From Desulfobulbaceae bacterium UBA2273 (lineage in GTDB: Bacteria; Desulfobacterota; Desulfobulbia; Desulfobulbales; Desulfurivibrionaceae): a DNA stretch of 64,000 nt. This document shows, in pieces, positions 55,684 to 63,704 of this stretch. The position numbers and the translations under genes are program-made. The stretch's first letter is position 1. Each line of letters begins with the position of its first letter. Location: assembly GCA_002347095.1 (NCBI GenBank), contig DDWZ01000032.1, forward strand, positions 50,103 through 114,102. The letters run 5' to 3'. The notes beneath the pieces were generated by a model. It was not told where the DNA came from. It saw only the letters and a program-made list of their open reading frames with translations, and searched no databases.

Positions 55684-56235
55684 TTACTGCATGGGAGAAT
55701 GCGGCATCTTCTTTTGCATGTGCATTCCGCCCATGAGCGGCTTGATGGTGGCCATGCTGATGTTCGCATAGGTTTCGATGGCGCCGCCGTTTGCCTTTTG
55801 GAATTCTTCCGCCATAGCGCGAGTCGCAAAGGGAATCAGCTCCTTGCCCATGGGGCCCATTTCCTTGCTGTCGATCACATAATGCGCCGCCTTGCCGTCA
55901 AGCCAGGCGCCGGTCTTGAAATCCTTCACCCATACCGCGGTCACCTGCTCCGGTGTGCGTTCAGGGGCGAATTTCTGCATGTTGAGAAGAAAACGGAACA
56001 TGCATTTGCTGCCGTCAAAGGCGCTCATGGTTCCGTCCTGGAAGATGACCTGGGTCTGCCATTGGGGGTAGCGGTGCGGATACATGCCGCAAGCCGCGCA
56101 GCTCATTGTCTCGGTGATCGGCTGGGGTTTAGGTCCTGCGGCGAATGCCGGGACGCAGGTCAGCAGCATTGCCACGCTCAAGAACGCGAGGATAATTCGT
56201 TTTGTGCAAGTGTCGCCAGGCTGTGTGGTGCGCAT
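55684..56235 (-). CDS. NosL-family protein
   Basis: The 183-residue exported protein has a signal peptide (KRIILAFLSVAMLLTCVPAF, cleavage after AFA) and the NosL-type metal site MSCAACGMYP with DGSKCMFRF. The Met-rich C-terminus (KPLMGGMHMQKKMPHSPM) fits copper binding. NosL family members deliver Cu(I) to nitrous oxide reductase, but no nosZ is present, so another role is likely. GGAG precedes ATG 56235. It lies 29 nt after regA-like on the minus strand. Confidence 0.78.
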   Translation of the reverse strand: MRTTQPGDTCTKRIILAFLSVAMLLTCVPAFAAGPKPQPITETMSCAACGMYPHRYPQWQTQVIFQDGTMSAFDGSKCMFRFLLNMQKFAPERTPEQVTAVWVKDFKTGAWLDGKAAHYVIDSKEMGPMGKELIPFATRAMAEEFQKANGGAIETYANISMATIKPLMGGMHMQKKMPHSPMQ

Positions 56236-56264
56236 GGTGTCTCTCCGGGTGAAGGGTGTCGTGG

Positions 56265-56801
56265 TTATTTGCTGGGAGGATATTTTTGCAGCTTGCGTTG
56301 CAGGGTTCTCCGGTGCAGGTCGAGTTTTTTGGCCGCCAGGGAGATATTGCCGTCGCAGTCGGTGAGCACGCGATTGATGTGTTCCCACTCTGCCCGGGCC
56401 AGGGAAGGGGCGGAAAACTCATCCTGGTCGATCTCCAGGGCAAGTTTGGGGTTCCTGGCAAAGGCCCCGAGAATATCGTCCACATCCGCCGGTTTCGGCA
56501 GGTAATACAGAGCCCCAAGCCGGACCGCCTCGGTGGCCGTGGCGATACTGCCATAGCCGGTGAGTACGACAATCTGCATCTCCGGGTTGATGGACCTGGC
56601 GGCAGGGATGAGCTCCAACCCTGATTTGCCGGGCATTTTAAGGTCAAACACCCCCATGTTTGGTTTTTTTGCCTCGATAACCCGGAGGGCTTCATCGCAA
56701 CCGCCCGCCGTGAAAACCGTGAACCCCCGTTGGCTAAAGGCCTTTGCCAACCGCTCCCGGAACAACTCCTCATCGTCAACGAGAATAATCGTCTTATTCA
56801 T
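56265..56801 (-). CDS. RegA/PrrA/ActR-type response regulator
   Basis: A 178-residue regulator. The receiver has LVDDEE, the phosphoacceptor in GVFDLKMPGKSG, VVLTGYG and YLPKPAD. A short linker leads to a Fis-type HTH (about 140-175, NISLAAKKLDLHRRTLQRKL), as in RegA/PrrA/ActR. GGAGG precedes ATG 56801. Its start overlaps the end of the RegB-like kinase gene by 8 nt, so the pair is coupled. It likely controls energy-metabolism genes in response to quinone redox state. Confidence 0.9.
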   Translation of the reverse strand: MNKTIILVDDEELFRERLAKAFSQRGFTVFTAGGCDEALRVIEAKKPNMGVFDLKMPGKSGLELIPAARSINPEMQIVVLTGYGSIATATEAVRLGALYYLPKPADVDDILGAFARNPKLALEIDQDEFSAPSLARAEWEHINRVLTDCDGNISLAAKKLDLHRRTLQRKLQKYPPSK

Positions 56802-58188
56802 GAAATCCCTCCGGCGCATGGGCCGTGATCTGTTGCAAAGCAAAGAAAAGTGACACCTTAGAGCCTTTGCCCGGCTCGGAAATCAGGCTTAAGCCCCCGC
56901 CAAATCTTTCGGCTATTGACTTGGCAAGAAAGAGGCCAAGGCCCAATCCCTTGCCTGGTTCCTTGGTGGTAAAAAAAGGTTCCGTCGCCCGGGCGGCGAT
57001 GTCAGGAGTCATGCCGGCGCCATTGTCCGTGACCTCAATATAAAGCCGTGTCGCGTCGTGCCTACATTCCACAAGGACAGGCGTACTCGGGGCGGCATCA
57101 AGGCCATTCTTGATCAGGCCTCGGACAATGCGGCGCAGGGTGCGAAGCGGCATGCTGACCAACAGCCCGCCCGTACTGTTCGTATAATGTACCTGATTTT
57201 TGAGCGGGTCGGAAAAGGAATTGAGGAGATTTTCCATGAGTTCGTCCATGGAAAAATCCGTAAATGCCTCCCCCATCTGGTCTCCGGCATCGGCGGCCAG
57301 GTGAAAGAGGATATCCTTGCAGCGTGTTACCTGGTCACGGATCAGGGTAACATCGGCAAGTAGTTCAGGAAACTCCGCTGCGTTATTTTTTTTCAGGGCA
57401 TGGAGCATTTCGCCGGCTGCCACGGCGATGGTTGACAGGGGGGTGGAAAATTCATGGGCCGCGCCTGCGGCCAGGGTGGCGAGGGAGGCCATGCGTTCGC
57501 TCTTGGTTTTTTCTTCCTGCAGATCCGTCAGGGTTTTCTGGTGTCTGGTCAGGGCCGTCTGAATCCGGCTGACAAAAAAAATAATGAAAAAGGCGGTTAC
57601 GGCAAAGGCGACCCACATTCCCTGGAGATGGATCTTCAGGGGGTCGCTCAGGGTTTGCAGCATCGCCGGTTCCGGATGACAGGGCTGATTCATGCTTCCT
57701 TCGGCGGGCAGTACAAACAGGGTGGCATAGCAGCCGGTGGTGAAAATGGCCAGGCTCCACGACCATCTGGGCGGCATGAGGATGGCGCCGAGGGTGATAT
57801 GCACCAGATAGAGAAAGGTGAAGGGATTCATCGGCCCGCCGGAGTAGTAGATGAGTCCGGTGAGCAGGGCGGTGTCCAAAAACATGACCAGCGCGAAAAA
57901 ACGGTCGGCTATGGCTGTTTTTTTCCTTATCAAAAAACCGAACAGGAAATTGCTGATGATTTCAAAGGTGAGGATGCCGGAAATAATCCGGTAGGGGAGA
58001 GTGATTTCAAGAAAAAAAAGAGCGATCAACACCAGGAGAACCTGGGCCGCCACCGCTCCCCAACGCAAATGCAGCAGCCAGATAAAGGCGATTCTGGCCG
58101 GGGCGGTCTGGGTGTCATCCCCGCTGAAATTGTTTTGCCGGATAGCCGTGTGCACCGTTTTACCCTCTTTTCTTGCGGAAAGCAGCAT
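56794..58188 (-). CDS. RegB/PrrB-type redox sensor histidine kinase
   Basis: The kinase has about 464 residues. Six membrane helices (about 30-225) carry the quinone-binding heptapeptide GGPMNPF diagnostic for RegB. The HisKA H-box is AAGAAHEFSTPLSTIAV, and the HATPase part has NGLDAAP, DNGAGM and GKGLGLGL. ATG 58188 is used, as the region upstream is not RegB-like and contains the palindromic regulatory site; the open frame reaches 58317. It transcribes with the RegA-like gene and nosL, divergent from torD-psrAB. Confidence 0.9.
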   Translation of the reverse strand: MLLSARKEGKTVHTAIRQNNFSGDDTQTAPARIAFIWLLHLRWGAVAAQVLLVLIALFFLEITLPYRIISGILTFEIISNFLFGFLIRKKTAIADRFFALVMFLDTALLTGLIYYSGGPMNPFTFLYLVHITLGAILMPPRWSWSLAIFTTGCYATLFVLPAEGSMNQPCHPEPAMLQTLSDPLKIHLQGMWVAFAVTAFFIIFFVSRIQTALTRHQKTLTDLQEEKTKSERMASLATLAAGAAHEFSTPLSTIAVAAGEMLHALKKNNAAEFPELLADVTLIRDQVTRCKDILFHLAADAGDQMGEAFTDFSMDELMENLLNSFSDPLKNQVHYTNSTGGLLVSMPLRTLRRIVRGLIKNGLDAAPSTPVLVECRHDATRLYIEVTDNGAGMTPDIAARATEPFFTTKEPGKGLGLGLFLAKSIAERFGGGLSLISEPGKGSKVSLFFALQQITAHAPEGFHE

Positions 58189-58281
58189 GGTTGTGTTGCT
58201 CTGATGAGCCTGTGTGCTGTGCTCGCAAACAACCCGTGATGCATACCATTTTTCGCGGGGAAGTTGAAGTGCTTCCTTGTG

Positions 58282-58322
58282 CCCTGTTGCAAATGCGACA
58301 ATTTGCCGCATTTGCAACAGGG
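58282..58322. promoter_or_regulatory. perfect 16-bp inverted repeat with RegR-like box
   Basis: Arms 58282-58297 and 58307-58322 are perfect complements around a 9-nt centre. The inner 15-mer GCGACAATTTGCCGC (58295-58309) matches the RegR/RegA-family box as I recall it (GNGRCRTTNNGNCGC) at 11 of 12 defined positions. It lies between the RegBA-like operon (-) and the torD-psrAB operon (+), so control of both by the RegA-like protein is plausible. Confidence 0.55.
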
Positions 58323-58476
58323 GGGCCTTGTGTTATGCACACTGAGGTGTTTCCTTATCTTGCAAACACGCATTGTCTGAAAACCATTTTTGTGCAGGAA
58401 CCGTTTTTTAGAAATGTAGCACCTCTGCCGGGGAGCGTCATTTGTAAACGATACATCCTGCCCCCACGCGAGGCTC

Positions 58477-59043
58477 ATGACCCAATCTACTTCGACCAAC
58501 ATGGCGGAGATTTACCGCTTCCTTGCCCAGTCCATGCGCTACCCCAGCCCGGATTGGATGCAGGCTGATTATTTTTCCGCACTCAATACCTTTCTTGTCG
58601 AACTTGGCTGGGATGCCGAGGCGCAGACCATTCGCCAGGCAATCTCCGAGGGTACGGACTGGCTTGAGTCTATCCAGGTGGAACACACCCGGCTGTTCGT
58701 CAATGCCGTTCCCTTCGTGGTCGCTCCGCCGTATGGTTCGATCTACCTCAGCGCCGACGGCATGCTCTACGGCCCCAGTGCGGATAAGGCCAAGGCTTTT
58801 TATCGGGAGCAGGGCTTCGATCTGGCGGGTGAGGCGGATATCCCCGATCATCTTACCTTTGAGCTGGAATTTCTGGCGCTGCTTGCCGAGGAAGGCAAGG
58901 GCCAGGAAGAAGAGCTTTTTTTGCAACAGCATTTCAGACCATGGTTTCCCAAATTTCAAGCACGGGTTTTACAAGAGGGTCGTCACCCTTTTTATGGAGT
59001 TCTAGTTAATCTCATTGATTTTTTTACAAGGGAGGAAATGTGA
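58477..59043 (+). CDS. TorD/DmsD-family molybdoenzyme chaperone
   Basis: The 188-residue all-helical chaperone binds the Tat signal of its molybdoenzyme and aids cofactor insertion. It has QVEHTRLFVNAVP and the PPYGSIYLSADG block. The C-terminal helix region has DHLTFELEFLALL, typical of TorD. It stops 1 nt before the psrA-like ATG, which fits a dedicated chaperone for that enzyme. Confidence 0.9.
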   Translation: MTQSTSTNMAEIYRFLAQSMRYPSPDWMQADYFSALNTFLVELGWDAEAQTIRQAISEGTDWLESIQVEHTRLFVNAVPFVVAPPYGSIYLSADGMLYGPSADKAKAFYREQGFDLAGEADIPDHLTFELEFLALLAEEGKGQEEELFLQQHFRPWFPKFQARVLQEGRHPFYGVLVNLIDFFTREEM

Positions 59044-59044
59044 A

Positions 59045-61300
59045 ATGGCTTTGAATCTGACGAGACGTAAATTTCTCCAGACCGCATCCCTTGCGGCAGC
59101 AACGGCAGCGATGTCCGGCTGTTTTGCAAACAGGGCGACTGCGAGTACCCCGTTTGTCAAGAAACCGTTTACCGCACCGGGCAGCTTTGCCGACACCAAG
59201 ACCGCTGTAGGCGGCGTCTGCGAAATGTGCTTCTGGCGCTGTCAGTTGGTGGGCAAGGTTCGGGACGGCAAGTTGGTGAAGCTTGAAGGCAACCCCAAGA
59301 GCATCGACAACGGCGCGAGCATCTGCGCCCGCGGCAACGCAGGCGTCAAGCTGCTTTATGATCCGGATCGTCTGAAATTCCCCATGAAAAACGTGGGCAA
59401 GCGCGGCGCTCCCCAGTGGAAGCGGATTACCTGGGATGAGGCTCTGGACGAGTGCGCTGCCAAGCTCAAGGGCGTGGTCGACAAGTACGGCCCCCACGGC
59501 ATTGCCATGTTCCCCCACGGCTCCTCGGCAACCTATCCGATGGGCTTTTTCGAAAAAGTCGTCGGAACCCCGAATGTCTCCGAGGCCTCCTTCTTCCAGT
59601 GCCGCGGCATCCGCGACATGGCCTATGTCGCCACCCTGGATACCCCGCCGGACGAGAATGTCGATATGGCCAACGCCAAGGCGATCATGCTCCTGGGCGG
59701 CCATTTTGGCGAGAATGTCCATGTTTCCCATGTAAAGCGGTATCTCAAGGGCCTTGAGAACGGCGCCAAGCTGATCGTTGTCGATCCCCGCTTCTCCGCC
59801 TCCGCGGCCAAGGCGCATATCTGGGTCAAGATCAAGCCCGGCACCGACACCGCCTTTTTGCTGGCGATCATGAACCATCTGATCAAGACCGGCAAGTACA
59901 ACAAAGCCTATGTGGAGGCCAACGGCGTTGGCTTTGACAAGTTTAAGGCAGGCATCTCCCATGCCACCCTGGCCTGGGCCGCCAAGACCTGCGACGTTCC
60001 GGTCAAGCAGATCAAGGAAGTGGCCGAGCTTCTTGCTGCCAACTCTCCCAATGTCTCCATCCATCCGGGCCGCCATGTGAGCTGGTATGGCAACGATTTT
60101 CAGCGCGAGCGTTCTTTGGCCTGCCTCACCGGCCTGTTGGGAGCCATCGGCGTCAAGGGCGGTTTCGTTAAGGGCAAGGGCCCCAAGGTCGGCAAGGCCG
60201 GCGGCTGGCCCAAGATCAACGAGGAACATGCCGAGGAGCATGCCTTGCACCGGATGGCCAAGAAGCATCCGTTTTCGCCTCCCGGCACTCCGACCGATAT
60301 GATCCGCGAAGCTGCTATCACCGGTAAGCCATATGCGATCAAGGGCTTTGTCGCTTGGGGCCAGAACCCCATTCAGACCATTCCCGATCAGGAGATGACC
60401 ATCAAGATGCTGCAGCAGATGGATTTTGTCATGGTCTGCGATATCATGCCCACTGACATCACCATGTATGCCGACATCCTGTTGCCGGAATCCTCTTATC
60501 TGGAGCGGTACGACATGATCAAGCCCGGCACCCAGTGGGATTTGTCCGGCAAGCAGGAGCAGTACATCTCCGCTCGCATGCCCCTGGTTTCCGTGACTGC
60601 CGCGGATCACGAGCGCAAGGATTCCGTCTGGATCACCAACGAAATTGCAAAGCGCATGGGACTTGGCAAGCATATTCCGGTTCAGACCATGGAAGAGAAA
60701 ACAAACAAGGCTCTTGCCGGCGCGAACCTTTCCATCGAGCAGTTGGTCAAGGAAGACGGCATCCATGTGCAGCCTGGCGCTGATCCTTACGGCAGCGTGC
60801 TCAAGGTGAATTTCTTCAGCCAGGAAGTCGCCGACGCGGGCTTCCCCGCTATTCCCACCTACATTCCGGTGCCCGAGACACCCAAGGGCTACGCCCGTCT
60901 GGTCTATGGCCGGTCGCCGGTCCACACCTTCAATCGTTCCCAGAACAATGCTTGGCTTGCCAATGAGATGCCGGAAAATCCGGTGTGGCTCAACGATGAA
61001 TCCGCCAAGAAGATGGGACTGAAAGACGGCGACCGCATCGAGCTGGTCAACCAGGACGGAGTGAAATCCCAGACCAGCAGCGTGGTCAAGGTCACCCCCG
61101 GCATCCGCAAGGATACGGTGTACATGGCCCATGGCTACGGCACCAAGAATCCGGCCATGACTGTTGCTGTCGGCAAGGGTATCGACGATCAGAGCCTGAT
61201 CACCAAGCTGGCTGTCGATCCTGAAACCGGTGCGCACGGCATGCGGAACAACTTCGTCAAGTTTGTCAAGAATGGCAAGGTGCTGAGTATTCCCGCCTGA
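59045..61300 (+). CDS. PhsA/PsrA-type molybdopterin oxidoreductase catalytic subunit
   Basis: A periplasmic Mo-bisPGD enzyme of the DMSO-reductase family, 751 residues. The Tat signal is LTRRKFLQTASLAAATAA. The 4Fe-4S site is CEMCFWRCQLV with a fourth Cys in ASICARGNAG. A Cys in SFFQCRGIRDMAY is the likely Mo ligand. Length and Cys ligand match thiosulfate/polysulfide reductases (about 760), though other substrates such as sulfur or tetrathionate cannot be excluded. GGAGG lies about 10 nt before ATG 59045. The Fe-S subunit gene follows after 65 nt. Confidence 0.87.
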   Translation: MALNLTRRKFLQTASLAAATAAMSGCFANRATASTPFVKKPFTAPGSFADTKTAVGGVCEMCFWRCQLVGKVRDGKLVKLEGNPKSIDNGASICARGNAGVKLLYDPDRLKFPMKNVGKRGAPQWKRITWDEALDECAAKLKGVVDKYGPHGIAMFPHGSSATYPMGFFEKVVGTPNVSEASFFQCRGIRDMAYVATLDTPPDENVDMANAKAIMLLGGHFGENVHVSHVKRYLKGLENGAKLIVVDPRFSASAAKAHIWVKIKPGTDTAFLLAIMNHLIKTGKYNKAYVEANGVGFDKFKAGISHATLAWAAKTCDVPVKQIKEVAELLAANSPNVSIHPGRHVSWYGNDFQRERSLACLTGLLGAIGVKGGFVKGKGPKVGKAGGWPKINEEHAEEHALHRMAKKHPFSPPGTPTDMIREAAITGKPYAIKGFVAWGQNPIQTIPDQEMTIKMLQQMDFVMVCDIMPTDITMYADILLPESSYLERYDMIKPGTQWDLSGKQEQYISARMPLVSVTAADHERKDSVWITNEIAKRMGLGKHIPVQTMEEKTNKALAGANLSIEQLVKEDGIHVQPGADPYGSVLKVNFFSQEVADAGFPAIPTYIPVPETPKGYARLVYGRSPVHTFNRSQNNAWLANEMPENPVWLNDESAKKMGLKDGDRIELVNQDGVKSQTSSVVKVTPGIRKDTVYMAHGYGTKNPAMTVAVGKGIDDQSLITKLAVDPETGAHGMRNNFVKFVKNGKVLSIPA

Positions 61301-61365
61301 AAATGAGTAATTTGGCGAGATGATACCGCAGGGAAATTAACCAATTCGATTTATGGAGGTATGCC

Positions 61366-62181
61366 GTGAGTCAATACGGAATGATTATAGATCTTGAGAA
61401 ATGTGTGGGCTGCCATGCCTGCTCCATCGCCTGCCGGGCCGAGTGGGAGGTCCCCACTGGCAAGGATTCGGCGGAGCGGGAACGGCGGAGAAACTGGGTA
61501 AAACGCCTCGGACCGAGCAAGACCCCCAAGGGCTTGGCTTCCACCTATTATCCCGGCCTGTGCAACCATTGCGATAAGCCCGCCTGCGTGGATGTCTGTC
61601 CGGCGGACAAGGTAGAGGCCACCTTTACCGATGCGAAGACCGGAGCGACCAAGAAGATGGAAGTGGCCGCCACCTGGAAGGACCCTTTCAACGGCACGGT
61701 GCAGATCGACAAGGAACGCTGCATTGGTTGCGGCGCTTGCGCCGACGCCTGCCCGTACAACGCTCGTTATGTGAATGAGGAAGAGGGCGATCCCAAGGCC
61801 GATAAATGCACCTTCTGCGTGGAGCGGGTTGCGGTTGGGCTTGAGCCTGCCTGCGTGCAGACCTGCCTGGCCCGCGCTCGGATATTCGGCGATCTCTCCG
61901 ATCCCAATTCCGAGGTTTCCAAGTATGTGAAAAAAGGCGCAGCCAAGCTGGAAAGCGCCAAGGTGAAGATCGGCCCCAATGTCCGCTATTACGGCAACAA
62001 AAAGGACATGCACCTGCTGACCACAACCTCAACCCCGCAGGCCATGCCGCAGGCCAATTTGCGCCGGACCATCATGGCCCGGATGCTGAAGCCGGCCATG
62101 GATCAGGCCAAGGGGCTCGGCATGCTTGGGCTGGCCGGAGCTGTGATTGTGAAAGGCTTGAGCGAGGACGAGAAGGACTAA
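61366..62181 (+). CDS. four-cluster ferredoxin subunit (PhsB/PsrB-like)
   Basis: This electron-transfer partner of the molybdoenzyme has 271 residues and four 4Fe-4S cysteine groups: CVGCHACSIACRAEW, CNHCDKPACVDVCP, CIGCGACADACPY and CTFCVERVAVGLEPAC. The C-terminal part (about 185-271) is Lys/Ala rich with a weak hydrophobic helix (GLGMLGLAGAVIVKGL), possibly a membrane contact. Start is GTG 61366, with GGAGG 6-7 nt upstream. No NrfD-type membrane subunit follows; a terminator does. Confidence 0.9.
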   Translation: MSQYGMIIDLEKCVGCHACSIACRAEWEVPTGKDSAERERRRNWVKRLGPSKTPKGLASTYYPGLCNHCDKPACVDVCPADKVEATFTDAKTGATKKMEVAATWKDPFNGTVQIDKERCIGCGACADACPYNARYVNEEEGDPKADKCTFCVERVAVGLEPACVQTCLARARIFGDLSDPNSEVSKYVKKGAAKLESAKVKIGPNVRYYGNKKDMHLLTTTSTPQAMPQANLRRTIMARMLKPAMDQAKGLGMLGLAGAVIVKGLSEDEKD

Positions 62182-62208
62182 GTCGTTTCGCGTTTCTGCT
62201 GGTTATGA

Positions 62209-62245
62209 AAAGCCCCCGGTGCCGTAAGGCGTCGGGGGCTTTTTT
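62209..62245 (+). terminator. intrinsic terminator after psrB
   Basis: A long GC stem (AGCCCCCG at 62211-62218 with its complement ending 62240, plus GCC/GGC inside) and a GTAA-type loop are followed by TTTTT. It closes the torD-psrA-psrB operon. Confidence 0.9.
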
Positions 62246-62275
62246 GTGTGCGCGAGGCAGGGGTGCTCGGCTCTT

Positions 62276-62566
62276 TTATTTTCTGTGTTTCCAATAATCA
62301 GGTTCGCGATGAAGATTCATCACGGCAACAACAAATATTTCTTCGTGTTCTTCTGAATACAAGACTCCATACGGGAACCGTCTCACCAAAGACCGTCTGA
62401 TTTCACCTTCGAGTACAGTCCATGCCTTTGGGAATTCGACTGACCGTCGAACGGTGGAATAGACCTCTAAAGCGAAATCATATCCAAGCCCTGGCTCGAT
62501 ATCTTCGTAATAGTCGATTGCTTTATTGAATTCTTCTTCTGCCTCTGGATGAAACGAGAAGGTCAT
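62276..62566 (-). CDS. RelE/ParE-family toxin
   Basis: The 96-residue protein has the ParE/RelE fold signature FHPEAEEEFNKAIDYYEDI near the start, RRSLVRRFPYGVLYSEE and VVAVMNLHREPDYW. These are typical of type II toxins paired with small addiction-module antitoxins. Its ATG 62566 overlaps the antitoxin stop by 4 nt; the frame would allow 6 more residues. Together the two form a complete toxin-antitoxin unit. Confidence 0.9.
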   Translation of the reverse strand: MTFSFHPEAEEEFNKAIDYYEDIEPGLGYDFALEVYSTVRRSVEFPKAWTVLEGEIRRSLVRRFPYGVLYSEEHEEIFVVAVMNLHREPDYWKHRK

Positions 62567-62787
62567 TTGTCGAACCTTTCCCATACCTTGTCAAATACTT
62601 CCTGCCCTGGCACAGCTTTCACCGCCCCTGCTTTCATTTCAGCCAGCCGTCGCTTCGCTACGATTGCCCATTTCTTGTCAATTTCTGATTCTGGCTGATT
62701 GAGGCTCCGGAGCAATGAATCGACGATTAAGGCGCGTTCTTCCACTGGAAGTGATACTGCCTCGGCGATCAGGTTTTTGGTGTTCAT
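62563..62787 (-). CDS. addiction-module antitoxin (PF09720-like)
   Basis: The 74-residue protein has the SLPVEERALIVDSLLRSL helix typical of the unstable antitoxins that precede ParE/RelE-type toxins, and ends GQEVFDKVWERFDK. It precedes and overlaps the toxin gene (ATGA) and probably autoregulates the pair. Confidence 0.88.
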   Translation of the reverse strand: MNTKNLIAEAVSLPVEERALIVDSLLRSLNQPESEIDKKWAIVAKRRLAEMKAGAVKAVPGQEVFDKVWERFDK

Positions 62788-62873
62788 TTCATCACCTCTT
62801 TTCGGGGGACATAATACCTACCTGGACCACTTCCATGAACATAACATGTGGTGTTGTGGGGTGGCTCCAATTT

Positions 62874-63161
62874 TTATGCAGCCACTCTTGTTTTGATCTC
62901 ATCAAGGGTGGGCTTGAGGTCCTGCTGGATGAGATCAAGATCATAGGTCTGCTGGAGGTTCAACCAGATATGCGGACCGGTGCCAAACCATTTCCCGAGT
63001 CTCAGTGCGGTCTCGGCGGTGATGGAGCGTTTGCCCGCCAAAATCTGGGATATCCGGTTGGGCGGTACATGGATATTCTTGGCCAATTCGGAGGCGCTCA
63101 TATGGAGTTCGGCAAGTTCCTCGGCGAGAATTTCACCGGGGTGTATGGGAGTTCTGCTCAT
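62874..63161 (-). CDS. higA: HigA-family antitoxin
   Basis: The 95-residue XRE-type HTH protein has PIHPGEILAEELAELHMSAS and VPPNRISQILAGKRSITAET, characteristic of HigA. ATG 63161 is the start; the frame opens further upstream. The HigB toxin that normally precedes it is missing, and a nearly identical but broken copy lies 429 bp away. Confidence 0.88.
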   Translation of the reverse strand: MSRTPIHPGEILAEELAELHMSASELAKNIHVPPNRISQILAGKRSITAETALRLGKWFGTGPHIWLNLQQTYDLDLIQQDLKPTLDEIKTRVAA

Positions 63162-63217
63162 TTCGTTCACCTTTAAAAATATTCGAAATATTCGGCGAAA
63201 TATTCGGTATTCGGGGT

Positions 63218-63295
63218 CAGACCACGTTTGCAAATACTTCTTTTCTGTATTGTTCTCATCGCTGGATCATTGCTTGTCCGAATAAACGTGGTCTG
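63218..63295. repeat. palindromic element between the two HigA copies
   Basis: Twelve-base perfect inverted arms (63218-63229 and 63284-63295) with GGGGTCAGACC-type ends enclose 54 bp. This is the style of REP-associated or MITE-like elements. Next to it (about 63177-63215) the word GAAATATTCGG recurs in direct copies. Confidence 0.6.
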
Positions 63296-63590
63296 TCCCT
63301 GATTTCTCGCTGATTTCTCGTTTTATCTCGTCAAGGGTGGACTTGAGGTCATGCTGGATGAGGTCAAGATCATAGGTGTGCTGGAGGTTCAACTAGATAT
63401 GCGGACCGGTACCAAACCATTTCCCGAGTCTCAGCGCGGTCTCGGCGGTGATGGAGCGTTTCCCCTCCAAAATCTGGGATATCCGGTTGGGCGGCACATG
63501 GATATTCTTGGCCAGTTCGGAGGCGCTTATATTGAGTTCGGCAAGTTCTTCGGCGAGAATTTCACCGGGGTGTATGGAAGTTCTGCTCAT
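63267..63590 (-). pseudogene. duplicate HigA antitoxin with nonsense codon
   Basis: From ATG 63590 the frame matches the intact HigA at nearly every residue up to GPHI, where a TGG (Trp) codon of the intact copy (62964-62966) is TAG here (63393-63395). The frame continues past the stop with HigA-like sequence (LNLQHTYDLDLIQHDLK), to a stop at 63267. The truncated product would be 65 residues, keeping most of the HTH. It is a tandem duplicate offset by 429 bp. Confidence 0.85.
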
Positions 63591-63704
63591 TTTGTTCACC
63601 TTAACTGGTAGTCGACAATTTCAAGGGGGAATTCCGGTGACATAATGCTTAACAAGAAAAAATAGATATTATGTCCCCGGATTACCACAGATTACCATAG
63701 TTTT

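Noticed and set aside
58189..58317. N-terminal extension of the RegB-like kinase
   Set aside because: Would place the regulatory palindrome inside coding sequence and is unlike RegB N-termini.
59024..61237. 737-codon minus-strand ORF opposite the molybdoenzyme
   Set aside because: Shadow frame; the plus-strand frame has Tat signal and Fe-S motifs.
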